Assembly: GCF_026262505.1 (NCBI RefSeq) | Contig: NC_067208.1 | Span: 14,021,962-14,085,961 of the forward strand | Direction: 5' to 3' | DNA length: 64,000 bases | From: Trichomonas vaginalis G3 | Lineage: Eukaryota > Parabasalia > Trichomonadida > Trichomonadidae | Shown: piece by piece, positions 41,101 through 50,083 of the stretch | How positions within the stretch are numbered: position 1 is the first letter of the stretch | Layout of the letters: each line of letters begins with the position of its first letter | Notes under the pieces: generated by a model | Told to the model about the DNA's origin: nothing | Database searches by the model: none | The model's input: the letters and a program-made list of their open reading frames with translations, nothing else | Program-made: the position numbers and the translations under genes

Positions 41101-42285
41101 CTCAATAATTGGATTGATTTAATTTTCGGATACAAACAAAAAGGATTTAATGGAACAAACATATATAATCCTGTTCTTTTCGAAGACGTGTGGCAGAATT
41201 GGACTGATACGAAGAGCGATGTCATTATGAACACTCTTAAAACTGCAGGACACATGCCTCCAATGATATTCAGTCAGCCACATCCTCAAAGAAACAGTTT
41301 TGTCAGAAATGTTTCGTTAACGGTTCCTTTCAATTATACTTTAGAAAGAAGTGACATGATATCTGTTAGTTTGGTTTATACAAGCAGCGAAATGTTGACG
41401 TATATTGCATTGTGCAGCGATGGAGATATTGTTAAGTTTACTGTAAATATCGAAACACCACAGAAATCAAACACTTTCATTTATAACACCAAAATTTCTG
41501 TGAAAGAAAATCATTTATTTGCTGCATTGAAACTATTGAAATCTTTGGCAGTCGTTGATGGAGAAAAAGGACAAATTTATATTATCAATGAGAAGGTCAT
41601 TGAAGAATACAATGTTGGAGCTTTCAACATGAGACATTCTGCATCAGATCAGAACTCAATTTTGATCTGTTCAAGACAAAGTGAAATGAATTTGTTCAAA
41701 ACTTCTTCACCTCAACTCAAGCAATTGGCTGGGGTTTTCTCTGATTATGCAGTAACTGTAACATTGAGTGAAGGTTACTCTATCTATGTGTGTGCAATGA
41801 AGAATGGTTCAATTATATGTAACTCGTTTACAAACAGTTTCCTTTGGTCGACAGATATAAATAATGTTGCCAAAAAATTGTTGATTACGAGATTATGGGG
41901 ATTCATTTTGTGCCAATGCCAGAAGGAGTTAGTTCTATTGTCCGTGAATGGAAAGATTATCAATAGATGCGATATTGATTTTGTTGTTTCTTGCTGGTGC
42001 TGTTGGGAAGAAAACGGCGCTGATTACATTGCAATTGCTGATGACAAAGGAAGAATCAGAGTTTTCGAAGCTTTTACTTTGGAAATGAGTGATATAATAT
42101 TCAACTGTAGATGCCAGGTTTTGTCGATCAACTACGTGAAGGAAATGTCTGTGTTTAGTATTATTACACAGGATGGACATTGCAGATTGTTACCAAGAGA
42201 GCTTTGTCCAAATATATATTACCCAGATTTTCCTTACTTTTACCACCCCTCTAAAGCTGGGGACACCGCCTATCGTTGGGAGTAG
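35128..42285 (+). CDS. BEACH-WD40 domain protein, 2385 residues
   Basis: Residues 1-850 and ~1000-1700 are helical, armadillo-like. Residues ~855-980 form a concanavalin A/laminin-G-like beta sandwich, and ~1720-1805 a PH-like domain. The BEACH domain begins at ~1820 with W-x-x-REISNFEYLMRLN, GRSYHDMSLYPIFPWVCLD and FRDFTKS, and ends with FFFSPEYF, LPKWAK and NNWIDLIFGYKQKG. WD40-type repeats fill ~2090-2375. This architecture is that of LYST/neurobeachin/LvsA proteins, which act at membranes in vesicle fusion and fission, lysosome size control and autophagy. Length is in the family's lower-middle range. The frame is intact and intronless; TAAA occurs just after the stop. Confidence 0.9.
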   Translation: MHRNSIDWTSSSERLITVTDSSMYDMLYRFLVNIALPDDDGSQFFQILSTIKFPLLDIKTINKVSSMPINEHSAVERLTPIRPYFIFNANLLSSFLSYLNDDIVKKPSSTIILYYIVISWMGKQDILEVISCFKDMILTVEKFKQIINQPLYNYILNQICARYFENPTQPFPSDLIETIFTEINQYNFEFASEVLNKSVMSRASDSFLYLTNLFNSCLSSNPEKFADLDYQILISTLYQYMTEFDETSLSIISTLGTIKENQYLTEAVKDLPSIICHKIQPKCESFTQPSEEDFIQIDIDCKTKEFSFSPDPTDLFPNGIDEISTSIYETNLSFDELLSNEDKKILRSIIAFLSRMHDCYSDVFFDSFVEVVDNSSFIIFLYILAYIRKVRISDKIFVKFFVVFQPGITVFKPPENINFINFYRKTVLSILSIHAPITIGKLLILNEEHPLLLADIIGRINNKLSVYDLTILTDDNILGTIIRVISMLTQLILKGIEVEASRKAIATIIYYIFAILENKFAAARCFLSPIFASGFLSRVLEPSMQKPIINALHTFLTEYSNTDVTLLQPLVEFICGILGVCRSLPKTDRLSSIVVDMLNCVNDSLAHNTAIINCFSPILLPATYFLVENSSKDLLREVLYLSTLLVDETTKFHISYETATLLSAATRAAESEIVSDATICGLLTILANSRAASPKVMFLIKEYNMINVLISVLRNEKQFIEIIDLLQQLCKHSLHNCRMCHNGELDLLLLEIIKNHGKEFTFRGIKYSVTISKENVVNVILPMITTISSFVSSPQVVMSLLSVISPSSDRTFSDFAISAMKEIGSTLSLVMQSPKLITPLGDPFTYLDITGVTNKHIHGGFTLQFYIQNDVPAALMSTRCPQIIQINDTGDLIFRLHLSGNSIICNIWSANRLSYAALASNLPSCTWFVATIAVNNDGKDSNVSFYVNGKQVNSYSVNLYNFHEGNLGIKIGGVSQNDDDSLFDCRLGDVWFFGECLDKRTISELNMIGARASDVGSYAIFSYPKSVIASGVDIKLNKGPIYSQNSILDMFTQRITDLVPFFDYMDTMPNHFPPQLIDLIQCIVPSLTESDTDIFHLISNLLLNAPYSKLTYGLYQKFFAVIEKINCTKITESLISNILFNPELWCCSEPKELTRIVSHWSNSLFTSSPSIFMRVVPISTVLAVMRMYFYYQPIEIEIIRAFNTRKRPQNLDIEFCRQNLSRLVYSMSLFKFTTKDAISIISHCSTCADIQQSINLMSLLTDICKNNKIDFPPHVSKLVYHQLKLNSEERFVTAIKLLYAMNTKDFYLVHINAIVSLLSGNYITEKLYENLLQIFNNHHLIYPLLIIIANTLYKSDEFAEQIKNIEFSYEEANLMIQHDLWCFWLILLVVNGESKTKQIVTDIIVKIFFVNPQINFIDDILIIIDLFANITDFGIEEFGRNLCEKIVPLVGSIDSSKLHALFIKRCIKYLFFRINGSNTTDGLQNLFELSPFSLFDVTNSVSQFIRDQRLLNIDDIREAFVNLSIQDYKFMLRIDDNCLIQDKDLFAATMALLQNLPVLDDDMKFWVKYLTFLNEKNKRSPQLILELNEYLPAFYESMNKQFQIGLHNFKNIINKNLETGNVQCATSLLSLKTRDIGLSSFDIDVYTQQINISEHTANRQIRRYSRQNSYMSQPWSGLTKTKVLSRSFSYCPSLSQPIMKIPSSKNYLNGDKIKNLPENDDVKQFNCLHVRIKGDETCVFQIWPDRVMLIKIDKVIQIPMKEVLCVLVRNRLHRSNSIEIFYADQKSILLDFTPVLLSEVLPHFMRYQVKSVQVVSMQNYFPQLSFTKMWINREISNFEYLMRLNLFTGRSYHDMSLYPIFPWVCLDFDSEKLDFNNPAIFRDFTKSIVDQNGFMYMTSPSNPTVVKYFLGKVPPFDVSFEKTKFDLGKFESLKQTIEKIKEGMNSVEITPEFFFSPEYFAGIELPKWAKNEFVFVYYNRKLLESEYVSQNLNNWIDLIFGYKQKGFNGTNIYNPVLFEDVWQNWTDTKSDVIMNTLKTAGHMPPMIFSQPHPQRNSFVRNVSLTVPFNYTLERSDMISVSLVYTSSEMLTYIALCSDGDIVKFTVNIETPQKSNTFIYNTKISVKENHLFAALKLLKSLAVVDGEKGQIYIINEKVIEEYNVGAFNMRHSASDQNSILICSRQSEMNLFKTSSPQLKQLAGVFSDYAVTVTLSEGYSIYVCAMKNGSIICNSFTNSFLWSTDINNVAKKLLITRLWGFILCQCQKELVLLSVNGKIINRCDIDFVVSCWCCWEENGADYIAIADDKGRIRVFEAFTLEMSDIIFNCRCQVLSINYVKEMSVFSIITQDGHCRLLPRELCPNIYYPDFPYFYHPSKAGDTAYRWE

Positions 42286-42321
42286 CTATTAAATAGAACC
42301 ACCAAGGGTATTTTTCGAACT

Positions 42322-42398
42322 GCCCGTGTAGTGTAGTGGAAACATCCGACATAATGATTCATTATGCCAAGGTTTGATTCTCATTTAGCCATTTTTTT
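42322..42398 (+). pseudogene. tRNA-derived relic with A box, B box and T-tract
   Basis: TAGTGTAGTGG (42,329-42,339) matches the Pol III A box, and a D-stem GTGT/ACAT can pair. GGTTTGATTCT (42,371-42,381) is close to the B box. A TTTTTTTT run begins at about 42,391. A CATAA/TTATG hairpin lies where the anticodon arm would be, but spacing is wrong, and the acceptor and T stems do not pair. It is best read as a tRNA pseudogene or tRNA-derived promoter. Confidence 0.45.
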
Positions 42399-43140
42399 TC
42401 TTTTTTGGATCATGAATTTTTTTTGGGTCACTATAAGATTTGTTTCATGTTCTAAATCTGCTGCATATGTAATCTATTTTTATTTACCTATTTTTTAAAA
42501 ATCTATTGGATTGCCAAATTTGAATATATTTAAAATCATAAAAATCCAAAAAAACTATAAATATATGTTTTATGCATAGTGCCGATACTCAAATATCAGA
42601 TTACTTAGATCCATGAATAATATCCGAATTTTTTTTCTTAAAATTAAACTTCAAAACTTCTTGCAATCTTATTCTTCATCAATTGTAAATTTTTAAAACC
42701 ATTTTTTAAAATAATTTTGCGTAAATTTTATTCTCATGTTGTTTTAATCGAAAATTGATACATTTTCAAAAAAATAATATTGACTTATGAAATTCATTTT
42801 TAAGGTGAAATAGTATTGTTTTTATTAAAGTATATGAATAATATATAAAAAATTAATGAATAATATAAGCAGATTTTTAGTTTACAAAACAAATATGAGC
42901 AATGCAATTTCAAACTTTTGCTGGCAATTTCGATATTGCTCAAGTTTGTAGTATTTGTGATACCTATAACATCGGCTTAATCAAAATTCGATTTTTCTTA
43001 TGAGTTATTGAGAAAATTTGATTACAATGAGAAGGATTTCGACGTTTTTGATAAACTAAGAGCTGAGCTTTAGGGGTTCAGTTCATTTATGGCTGTAGTT
43101 TGATGCGTAGATCTCTTTTTTATTGTAAATTCTTTCAGCA

Positions 43141-43473
43141 TGGAGATCGAGAATGAATCTTTTGAGAACTTTATGAGTTTTTACACCCGTAAAGAGGTCC
43201 TTCGAGGAAAGATAGTCCAGACTACATGAAGATGTGGGTTAACCAAAAAAAGCCGATGGTTTCCCCATATTCATGTAGATCTTCGAAAAAATGAGCACCA
43301 AAAAAGCCAAAAAAATAGGCTTTTTATTGGATTTGTACACTAGATCAATAACCTATTTAGGATCTGACACTCTTTTTAGCCAGAGATATGAGGTCCTTTC
43401 TAGGAAAACGATCTATTCATCCATAAAAAAAATGAATTATCGTTTTCCCCAGAAATTACATGGGGAGTGGTAA
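43141..43473 (+). pseudogene. Unrecognised broken coding relic
   Basis: An ATG-started frame of 29 codons (43,141-43,230) ends at TGA. A second frame of 60 codons (43,291-43,473) follows. Base composition is richer in G+C than its surroundings. The pieces are Lys/Ser/Phe/Tyr-rich. A degenerate transposase or a truncated host gene is possible; no motif decides. Confidence 0.3.
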
Positions 43474-44146
43474 AAGTAAGGAAAATCTGGGTAATATTTT
43501 TGTTGTTTTTTATTTAATTAAAATTCATTTGTTTTTAAATTTTATGATCATATATGATTGGATATTCTTCTTTCTTGAGGGACCAATTGTTTCATCAAAT
43601 TAAAATAGATCCATCAATTCTTTTTTTTTAACGATCGGGTACATAGGGAACAAGGGTTTTCTTTTAATATGATTGGAAAATAATATTATTTTTTTATAAG
43701 GTCGAACTCAAAATTAAAAAAAAACGGAATCTCTGTTGTATCTCAAAAATAACTATCATTACATGCGTTGTGGTAGTTTTGTACTATTAGAACCATCATC
43801 TTGTCTTTTTATTGACAAATATTACGAAGACTTCATTTTTCCGAAATATTTTTACTTATTGTTATTGAAATAATGATGTAAATATAGGAAAATCAAGATA
43901 TATGCATTCCCATTCTCTATTTGATGATTTTGAATAATATAAAAAAATGCGTTAGGCATATTACAGACTCTTCGATTCATCGTGTTGCCCAATTGTATGG
44001 GAAAATACCAAATGCATGTTCTTAAATAAAAGCTTTCGAGTTTCCAATTGATAAATAAAAAAGTAATCAGCAATTAAGAATTTAATATCTATCATCCTTT
44101 TAATTTCATACAAAAACTATGTTTCCACATATATAACATGACAATG

Positions 44147-44890
44147 CTAATAATTGTCAGCGTAATATTCTTTCAATCTAGAGCTAATAACTGCGGTTCC
44201 GATATCAGTGCAAAATGCTTCCTTTCTATTCAGAAGAGAATAGAGGTCTGATGGGTTCGGAGAATCTGTATTCATCCTATCTGATGCTGAAATGAAGTAC
44301 TCCGGTAACAATTCAAATTCACCAGTACTATCCGTTTTTCTGACAATATTTGCAATTTCTAGTATTGCTGAGACCTGATATAATTTGCACCTAGTGGTTT
44401 TTTCTCGCTCATTTTTGCGGGATAAGTATACAGAAGCTTCAAATACGTTAATCTTTCTCAATTCTAATGCAATAAAAAGTAAAATGAACTCCTCAGCAAT
44501 CCTTTGCACAGATATGCTGCCTTGTTTATTAAAAATTTCATCAAGCGAGTAATCAGGATTGAAGACACCCCTATTTGTAGCAATATGCTCGATTGCAAGT
44601 TTGATGTTATCGAAACCGTTCCATAGAAAAGTATCTTGATCAATTTTGGTGCAGACTCCAAGAGCTTCAAACACAGACACGACCTCATGGAAACGCCTTT
44701 GTTTGAATCCTAGTCTGTCTGATGTTAATCTTATATCATACTTTTCCTGTGGATGCTGAATGCAATATTTAATGAAGGCAAAAGTAGAAGACTTGAATGA
44801 ATTTGGCCTCTCCTCGGCGCTTTTGCTCTGATCATATAGATCTCGATCTAAAACTGAGATTGAAAGATCGATATCAGGTTCGGAAAACAT
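44147..44890 (-). CDS. Tandem winged-helix protein, E2F/DP-like
   Basis: 247 residues. Residues ~32-92 resemble the E2F/DP DNA-binding domain: an F-x-x-hh helix, then KQRRFHEVVSVFEALG aligning with the family's KRRIYDITNVLEGIG, and DTFLWNG with xxIxWxG. Residues ~128-197 look like a second, more divergent winged helix (CKLYQVSAILEIANIVRK). Two DNA-binding domains in one chain occur in E2F7/E2F8 and plant DEL proteins, which repress cell-cycle genes without a partner. Key Arg-Arg-Ile-Tyr-Asp contacts are only partly kept, so another winged-helix family (including parasite-specific core-promoter binders) is possible. There is no transactivation or pocket-binding tail. Confidence 0.5.
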   Translation of the reverse strand: MFSEPDIDLSISVLDRDLYDQSKSAEERPNSFKSSTFAFIKYCIQHPQEKYDIRLTSDRLGFKQRRFHEVVSVFEALGVCTKIDQDTFLWNGFDNIKLAIEHIATNRGVFNPDYSLDEIFNKQGSISVQRIAEEFILLFIALELRKINVFEASVYLSRKNEREKTTRCKLYQVSAILEIANIVRKTDSTGEFELLPEYFISASDRMNTDSPNPSDLYSLLNRKEAFCTDIGTAVISSRLKEYYADNY

Positions 44891-46240
44891 TAGAATTATA
44901 AATTCAGTAAGTTAATTTGAATGGGCATGGTAATTGAAAATATATAATAATTGATTTTTGATACTAAACGCTGTAAATGTATTGCAATACAGTTAAGGAA
45001 TAATTTGTAAATCTCATAATATTATTAAAATTTATTATTCAAAATCTGAAAGGAACGCAAAAATTGAATTAGGTGTTGGAGGTTAATCCTTTTATTAAAA
45101 AATATTGATGGCTATGCTGACAAACAGAAGCCTTATATTTCTATATTCTATGTATTTAAGCGGTTTTGAAAACACCTTTCAAAAATCAAAATAACTGGCG
45201 AGAATAAATTATATTATATTCGTTAAGTATACCCTATTCCAATTATCGTTATTTATAAATTAAATTGGTATCTCAAAATAACAGTTCAATTTCAAAAAAA
45301 AAAATAGACAGTTTCATAATTTGATTTTAACTATCAAATGAATTTCTATTTAATAATTAAGCGACAGTACAAAATATTGATAGGATATGAAAATTGTGAA
45401 AATAATAAAGAAACTCAATAAAAATAAATTTCAGCCAAATGAAATAGATGATGGAGCTCATGTGATTACATTACTCGATTTATCTACGTTTCTGATGTTA
45501 GAATTATTAATTTCAACATTTATCTAACGAAATTCTTCAATATAATCAAGGTTAGATATATTTTAAACAGATTGAAGCCGAATAATTCTGTTTTTTCAAC
45601 TGAAATTAAGTTTTTCACAATTAGAGAACAACACTCAATATAAAATGTTGCATCATTGAATTTTGAATGTATAGAATTGAATTTGGAGATCATTTCAGAA
45701 CAATCTTATTCTTTTGTAAAGAATCCTATGATATCTCGGGAAGAAATTGTGAAATCTGAAATAAAAAACTTGTTATTATTAGATATAATTAATATTCAGA
45801 TCATATTAATACAAAAAAATTAACTTTATTGAATTTTATTTTGGAATAACATTGAAAAAAATATTAAAAGATAAAAAAACGTTTAAATTAATTATTATAT
45901 TGATAGTCTATATCGTCCAATTTGGGTCATTATTGATTTTGTAATTTAATCGTCGTCGTTATCGATTTTGTAATTTAATCGTTATCGTCTTTTTTAAACG
46001 TGCATTTTTTGCTTTCGGAGCTATTGAACATACATTGGCCCTTACCAGCAATTGAAAACTATTTTTCATTATCAACAATTACATTACTCCGAGTTATTCA
46101 TCAATCAAATAAATCGATATATAGTCCATACTTCAATTTACAATATTGGCAAGTCCAATTTCACTTGGCATATTTAACTCATATAGAAAAACCAGTTGGA
46201 ATCGGCAAAATTATCTTTATTCCATACATAAAATTCTCTT
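44891..46240. other. Host intergenic DNA up to the assembly gap
   Basis: Very AT-rich with no convincing gene. A short direct repeat (TTTGTAATTTAATCG units) lies at about 45,938-45,986. A forward frame opens at 46,000 and runs into the N gap; its first 80 codons have near-coding composition but no recognised domain. Confidence 0.5.
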
Positions 46241-46265
46241 NNNNNNNNNNNNNNNNNNNNNNNNN
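46241..46265. other. Assembly gap (25 N)
   Basis: A run of N separates host DNA from Polinton piece C. The true distance and the left junction of piece C are unknown. Confidence 0.98.
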
Positions 46266-46480
46266 AACAAACCTTCTATGTCTAAGTCTTCAAATTTCGC
46301 ACCTATTTTTAGTCACAATAGCAAACTTAACTGGTTCGATGTCCAAACTTTGTCAAATGTAGATTTTCAAAATGGTAGAAGTAAACATTCAAATATGTGA
46401 ATGGGTCTAGTTCTTCTTTAAGTCCTGACATGTACTTGTTTACTGAGATGAATTTTCGTCATCTTTTCTATCGATAAAAA
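46266..46480 (-). pseudogene. Polinton small unassigned gene, partial copy
   Basis: Matches 13,522-13,722 and is cut by the N gap. It is a broken relic of a gene of unknown function downstream of the helicase. Confidence 0.5.
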
Positions 46481-46900
46481 AATATTTTTTTTTAAAATTT
46501 ACTCAGAAAAAATTATTTCTTATATATTTGCCATTCTGAACTTCGAAAAGATGTTTTAATACCAGCATAGAATTTTTCTCTAGAGCTTGGTCTTATAATC
46601 GTTTCATGACAATATTTTCTATATTCTTCATATAAAGCCTTTTTTTCATACATTTCATAAGGACAATCTAACCAGAATAGCGCATATCCATTTTCGTTAT
46701 CTTAGTCTCTATATGTTTCTTCTGTTTGTAGAATTTCGCTTTCTCTATTTAGTTCTTATGTCTATAATATTGTGGCTTAAAAAGATGTGGCAAGAAGGGT
46801 TTGGCGCTATGTAAACATGTAATTTTCTGTCATCTTTTCTATCGGATAAAAAAAATATTTTTTTAAAATTTACTCAGAAAAATTTTCTTTGTATATACAC
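46459..46900 (-). repeat. Duplicated gene-junction segment with a variant helicase tail
   Basis: Two copies of the helicase-end/A-T-module junction (about 46,459-46,528 and 46,829-46,900) flank ~300 bases absent from block B. The inserted part resembles, at the level of composition and spacing, a divergent version of the helicase C-terminal tail. It probably arose by recombination with another Polinton lineage. Confidence 0.55.
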
Positions 46901-48097
46901 CATTCTGTACGTCTAAAAGACTTTTGACATTTGCCAAGAATGTTCGTTTAGACGCTGTCATATAACCATATTCTTGACAATATTGTTTATACGAATCGTA
47001 CAATGACCTTTCATCTAAACACTCAAAGTCAGTTTCATTCTATGAACAGTTCATATACACTCTTGTTTTGCTTCTAACAATGTTTGTCTCTCTTCGGATA
47101 GTGGAATTTGTCTTGGATTGAACTTTGAAATATCTAATGTCATAAAATATGAGAACAAGTGGTTGTAAAGTCAGATGTCAAAGTTTCTGCACAAGCGTCA
47201 AAATATTCTGTATCTTGCATATGAGAATCTGACGTTCTGACAACTACATATCTTCTGTCAGAACTTTCTAACTTCATCGGAACAGCATTGTTTGAAACCA
47301 TAATGAAGTTTGCAACATTTTCACAAACTCTTTGGTCTTTATATTTTCTTTCAACAACTCCAACTTTGTCTGTTTATAGACTCTTCAAAGCATCTGAGTT
47401 CAAAACTTTTGTTGTATCTATACTTTGAAGTTCGTTACATACTATAAGTTTCATATTCTCTATTGAAGAGTTAAATTTACCGCAGATGTTTCTAAGTTTG
47501 TCATATTAGGGTTCGAATAGCCCTCTAACGTTTGCATAAGATATCTGTAAAGAAAGTGTTTCTTACCTGTTCCTTGTTTCCAATTATAATGAGAGCAGTT
47601 TCATTTTTAGCATTGGATGTTGTAAGATGTTTGCAAACCAACATAAGATATACTCATAGACTCTTTCGTTTCCATTGCATATATTTCTTTGACATGGTCT
47701 AACCAAGCTTCTATAATATTTTCTTTCCATTCTACTTGTTCATATTTATATCCAGTGAAGATAGAATAGAAGTTTGGAGAAGGTGTATAGAACTTTATAC
47801 CTCGAACTGAAAAATCTTCTAACTTTGACAATAAGATATCCCAAGCATCTAACATCTTCATGCAACTTGTACAACTTTTATTTTTTTTAAGTTTCTGTCT
47901 ACATTCTTGTTCAGACACTATTGTTGCTCTTGGTTTGTTAAAGACAACATCCCATTTTTCATGACATAACATTCTGGGCAGAGTCAACATAAATGACTAA
48001 ACGTTTCAAATTCTCGACTGCTTTGTTATAGTCTCTAAATGGACACATATTTCTGAATGTTGGAAGTCATAAAAATCTGAAACATCTATTCTGTACA
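46858..48097 (-). pseudogene. Polinton D5-like SF3 helicase, second broken copy
   Basis: Close copy of 13,757-14,992 with the same SF3 motif order on the reverse strand. It is preceded by the same A/T palindrome promoter module (about 48,098-48,130). It carries several breaks. Confidence 0.7.
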
Positions 48098-48129
48098 TTT
48101 TTTATAAAAATAAAAAAAAATATTTTTTT

Positions 48130-48919
48130 TTATTCTTGAGCTATTTGTTGCATTTGTTGTTCTTGATCTATTTGTTGTTGAAGTTGTTCTTGTAATACAA
48201 TACTTTCACCAGTTGCATCTTCCAATTCGAAACTTTCTGCCGTCATTGACAAATACATAGGACATAAAGTTTTACAGGAACAAAGTTTGCGTCAACTAAG
48301 GTTTAGTTTATGTTTGCTAAAGTGTTTGAGTTTACTAAGCTGAAAACTCTGCATTCGAATGAACAATAGGCAAACCAGCAGAGAATGTGTTATTTTATAC
48401 GCATGAGTATCTTTTGGTCATAGTAGTTTCTGTCGACATTCGAATAGCACTTTGAACCTAAGTTTGAAACAATATATAAAATAGGTGTACTTAAAGTCAA
48501 TGGAATAGACATTCCTTGTATGACCACTTTTCCTGTTATAGGAAACTGTTGGTAGTAAAAACCAGATATAAGTTTTGTATTATAGCTCATATTGTTTATA
48601 GTAAACTCAGTCGGACATCCAAACATAATGAAACCTGCTCTAGTTGCAGCACATGTTACACCCGCTACTTAAAGTATTAAATAAGTCAACAAAACCTGTT
48701 GGTGGTATATCTGAGTAAGTATCTTCAAAGGAGTATTTTTACCATTCACAACAATAAAATCTTCTGGTGTCAAAAGAGCAAAACAGGCTTTAGTCGTCAT
48801 TGTGTTTAAAGTTAGTTTACAATATCGTCCTTGAGGACTTTGTAAGTTTGTTGTTATAGAATTATATGACTCAGGGTTTTTAGTCGTAATAGTATAAAAC
48901 CATTGTGTCTTCTGCCATT
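48130..48919 (-). pseudogene. Polinton minor capsid (penton-like) candidate, second broken copy
   Basis: Counterpart of 15,020-15,818. The longest legible part (48,390-48,626) is beta-rich with Thr/Ile/Val alternation. Same order relative to helicase and 76-residue gene as in block B. Confidence 0.45.
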
Positions 48920-48929
48920 TACATATATT

Positions 48930-49158
48930 TAAAAGTTTTTCTGAAAGTGGAGAAGAACTTCATCTAAACTTTCACATGGCGTTTCTTGAAGTTCTCTGTC
49001 TAAGAAGTTCAAATATTTTTGTAAAGAACATAGAACTTTCCTTTGTCTACACGAACAAACAAAACAGGGTCTTTCATATCGTTCAAAAGTGTGTAAAGTC
49101 CTTTACATGAAATAAAGTCTATATTGTTTTTCTTCAAACATCTTTCAAGAAGTTTTGA
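48930..49158 (-). pseudogene. Polinton 76-residue protein gene, second copy
   Basis: Nearly identical to 15,829-16,059 and in the same position between the minor capsid candidate and the 193-residue gene. It is broken. Confidence 0.55.
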
Positions 49159-49167
49159 CATTTTTAC

Positions 49168-49749
49168 TTAGCAAGTAAATTTTAATGAAATGTTGTGGTC
49201 GTCAAATATTTTTATGACGTCTGGGAAACTATATTTTAAGTTCAACGTTTCACCTCCTTTCATAACGTATATCTTGTCAATGACATTATATGAAACACCA
49301 CAGCAAGCAATGTCGGGTTCTATTTCTTTGATGTTTATATCGTCTGCCTCTGTCAAAAGTTTCAATAGTTCTTTCAAAACTTCATGAGGTGCGATGACAT
49401 ATGAGTTCACTTTTACAGGGTTGTGCTCAACCAAGTTTAACATTATACCCAAAGCTTGACAAATCTTCTCCTGAGTTTGAAGTTTGTCTTTCAGTTGTTG
49501 GTAGTCGTTTCGAATATCTGCAACAGAACTTAAGTCTCTGCTAACTTCAGGATATGTTGGTTGTTCTTTTACAGGAACAATTGTTATACCATCTTCGTCC
49601 TCGTATGGTTTCCCCATTTCAACATCTCTTTCTTTGACATTGACAATAACACTTTGACTGTTTGTTTGAGTTGGTGAATTTAACTTCACATCTGCCACCG
49701 CCATTAAACCTTTTGAAACACTTACGCTTCTATTTTTCGGAAATGACAT
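49168..49749 (-). CDS. Polinton 193-residue unassigned protein, second copy
   Basis: Full-length frame differing from 16,066-16,647 at only a few residues, and with the same start MSFPKNRS. That coding capacity is kept in both copies supports it as a real gene. Confidence 0.65.
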   Translation of the reverse strand: MSFPKNRSVSVSKGLMAVADVKLNSPTQTNSQSVIVNVKERDVEMGKPYEDEDGITIVPVKEQPTYPEVSRDLSSVADIRNDYQQLKDKLQTQEKICQALGIMLNLVEHNPVKVNSYVIAPHEVLKELLKLLTEADDINIKEIEPDIACCGVSYNVIDKIYVMKGGETLNLKYSFPDVIKIFDDHNISLKFTC

Positions 49750-49767
49750 TTTACTTCGAATAAAAAT

Positions 49768-50083
49768 CTGGACGTATTCGAGTATCTCTTCGAATTGAAG
49801 CAGAACAAAGTTTACACACACAAACAATACAAATACATTGACAGAATAGTTCTTTATACAAACAATGGAAAATGTTATAGAATAGCAGTCTTTGCTGAAC
49901 CAAAATATTTTCATAAAGCAAAGAAAGTTGGTATAACTGAAATGGTGAAAGTTCTTGAAGCAGACAAAAAATATAACTTCAAAACTTACAGATATTTCTA
50001 AAGGTAAGTTTATAATACAATATTATGTCAAAACTGGCGTACTGTCAATATTTGACGGAGAGAATCAGTTAAGAACAACTTAC
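49768..50083 (+). pseudogene. Polinton 139-residue protein gene, second broken copy
   Basis: Counterpart of 16,666-17,085, divergent from the 193-residue gene and converging with the capsid relic. It is broken. Confidence 0.5.

Larger units (their letters stand above)
42286..44146. other. Host intergenic DNA with a tRNA-like relic and a broken frame
   Basis: Mostly AT-rich noncoding DNA. Holds the tRNA-like segment (42,322-42,398) and a more coding-like relic (43,141-43,473). An imperfect hairpin with CTACATGAA/TTCATGTAG arms lies near 43,220-43,280. The remainder shows no feature. Confidence 0.5.

Noticed and set aside
43291-43473. A transposase call for the 60-codon frame
   Set aside because: Position and composition would allow a degenerate transposase, but no catalytic or zinc-ribbon motif is visible.
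27040-44146. Spliceosomal introns in host genes
   Set aside because: No trichomonad-type GTAYGT...ACTAACACACAG pair was noticed, and the host frames are continuous.
46000-46240. A host gene running into the N gap
   Set aside because: The open frame lacks a recognised domain and its reverse strand and composition do not clearly support coding; left as intergenic.
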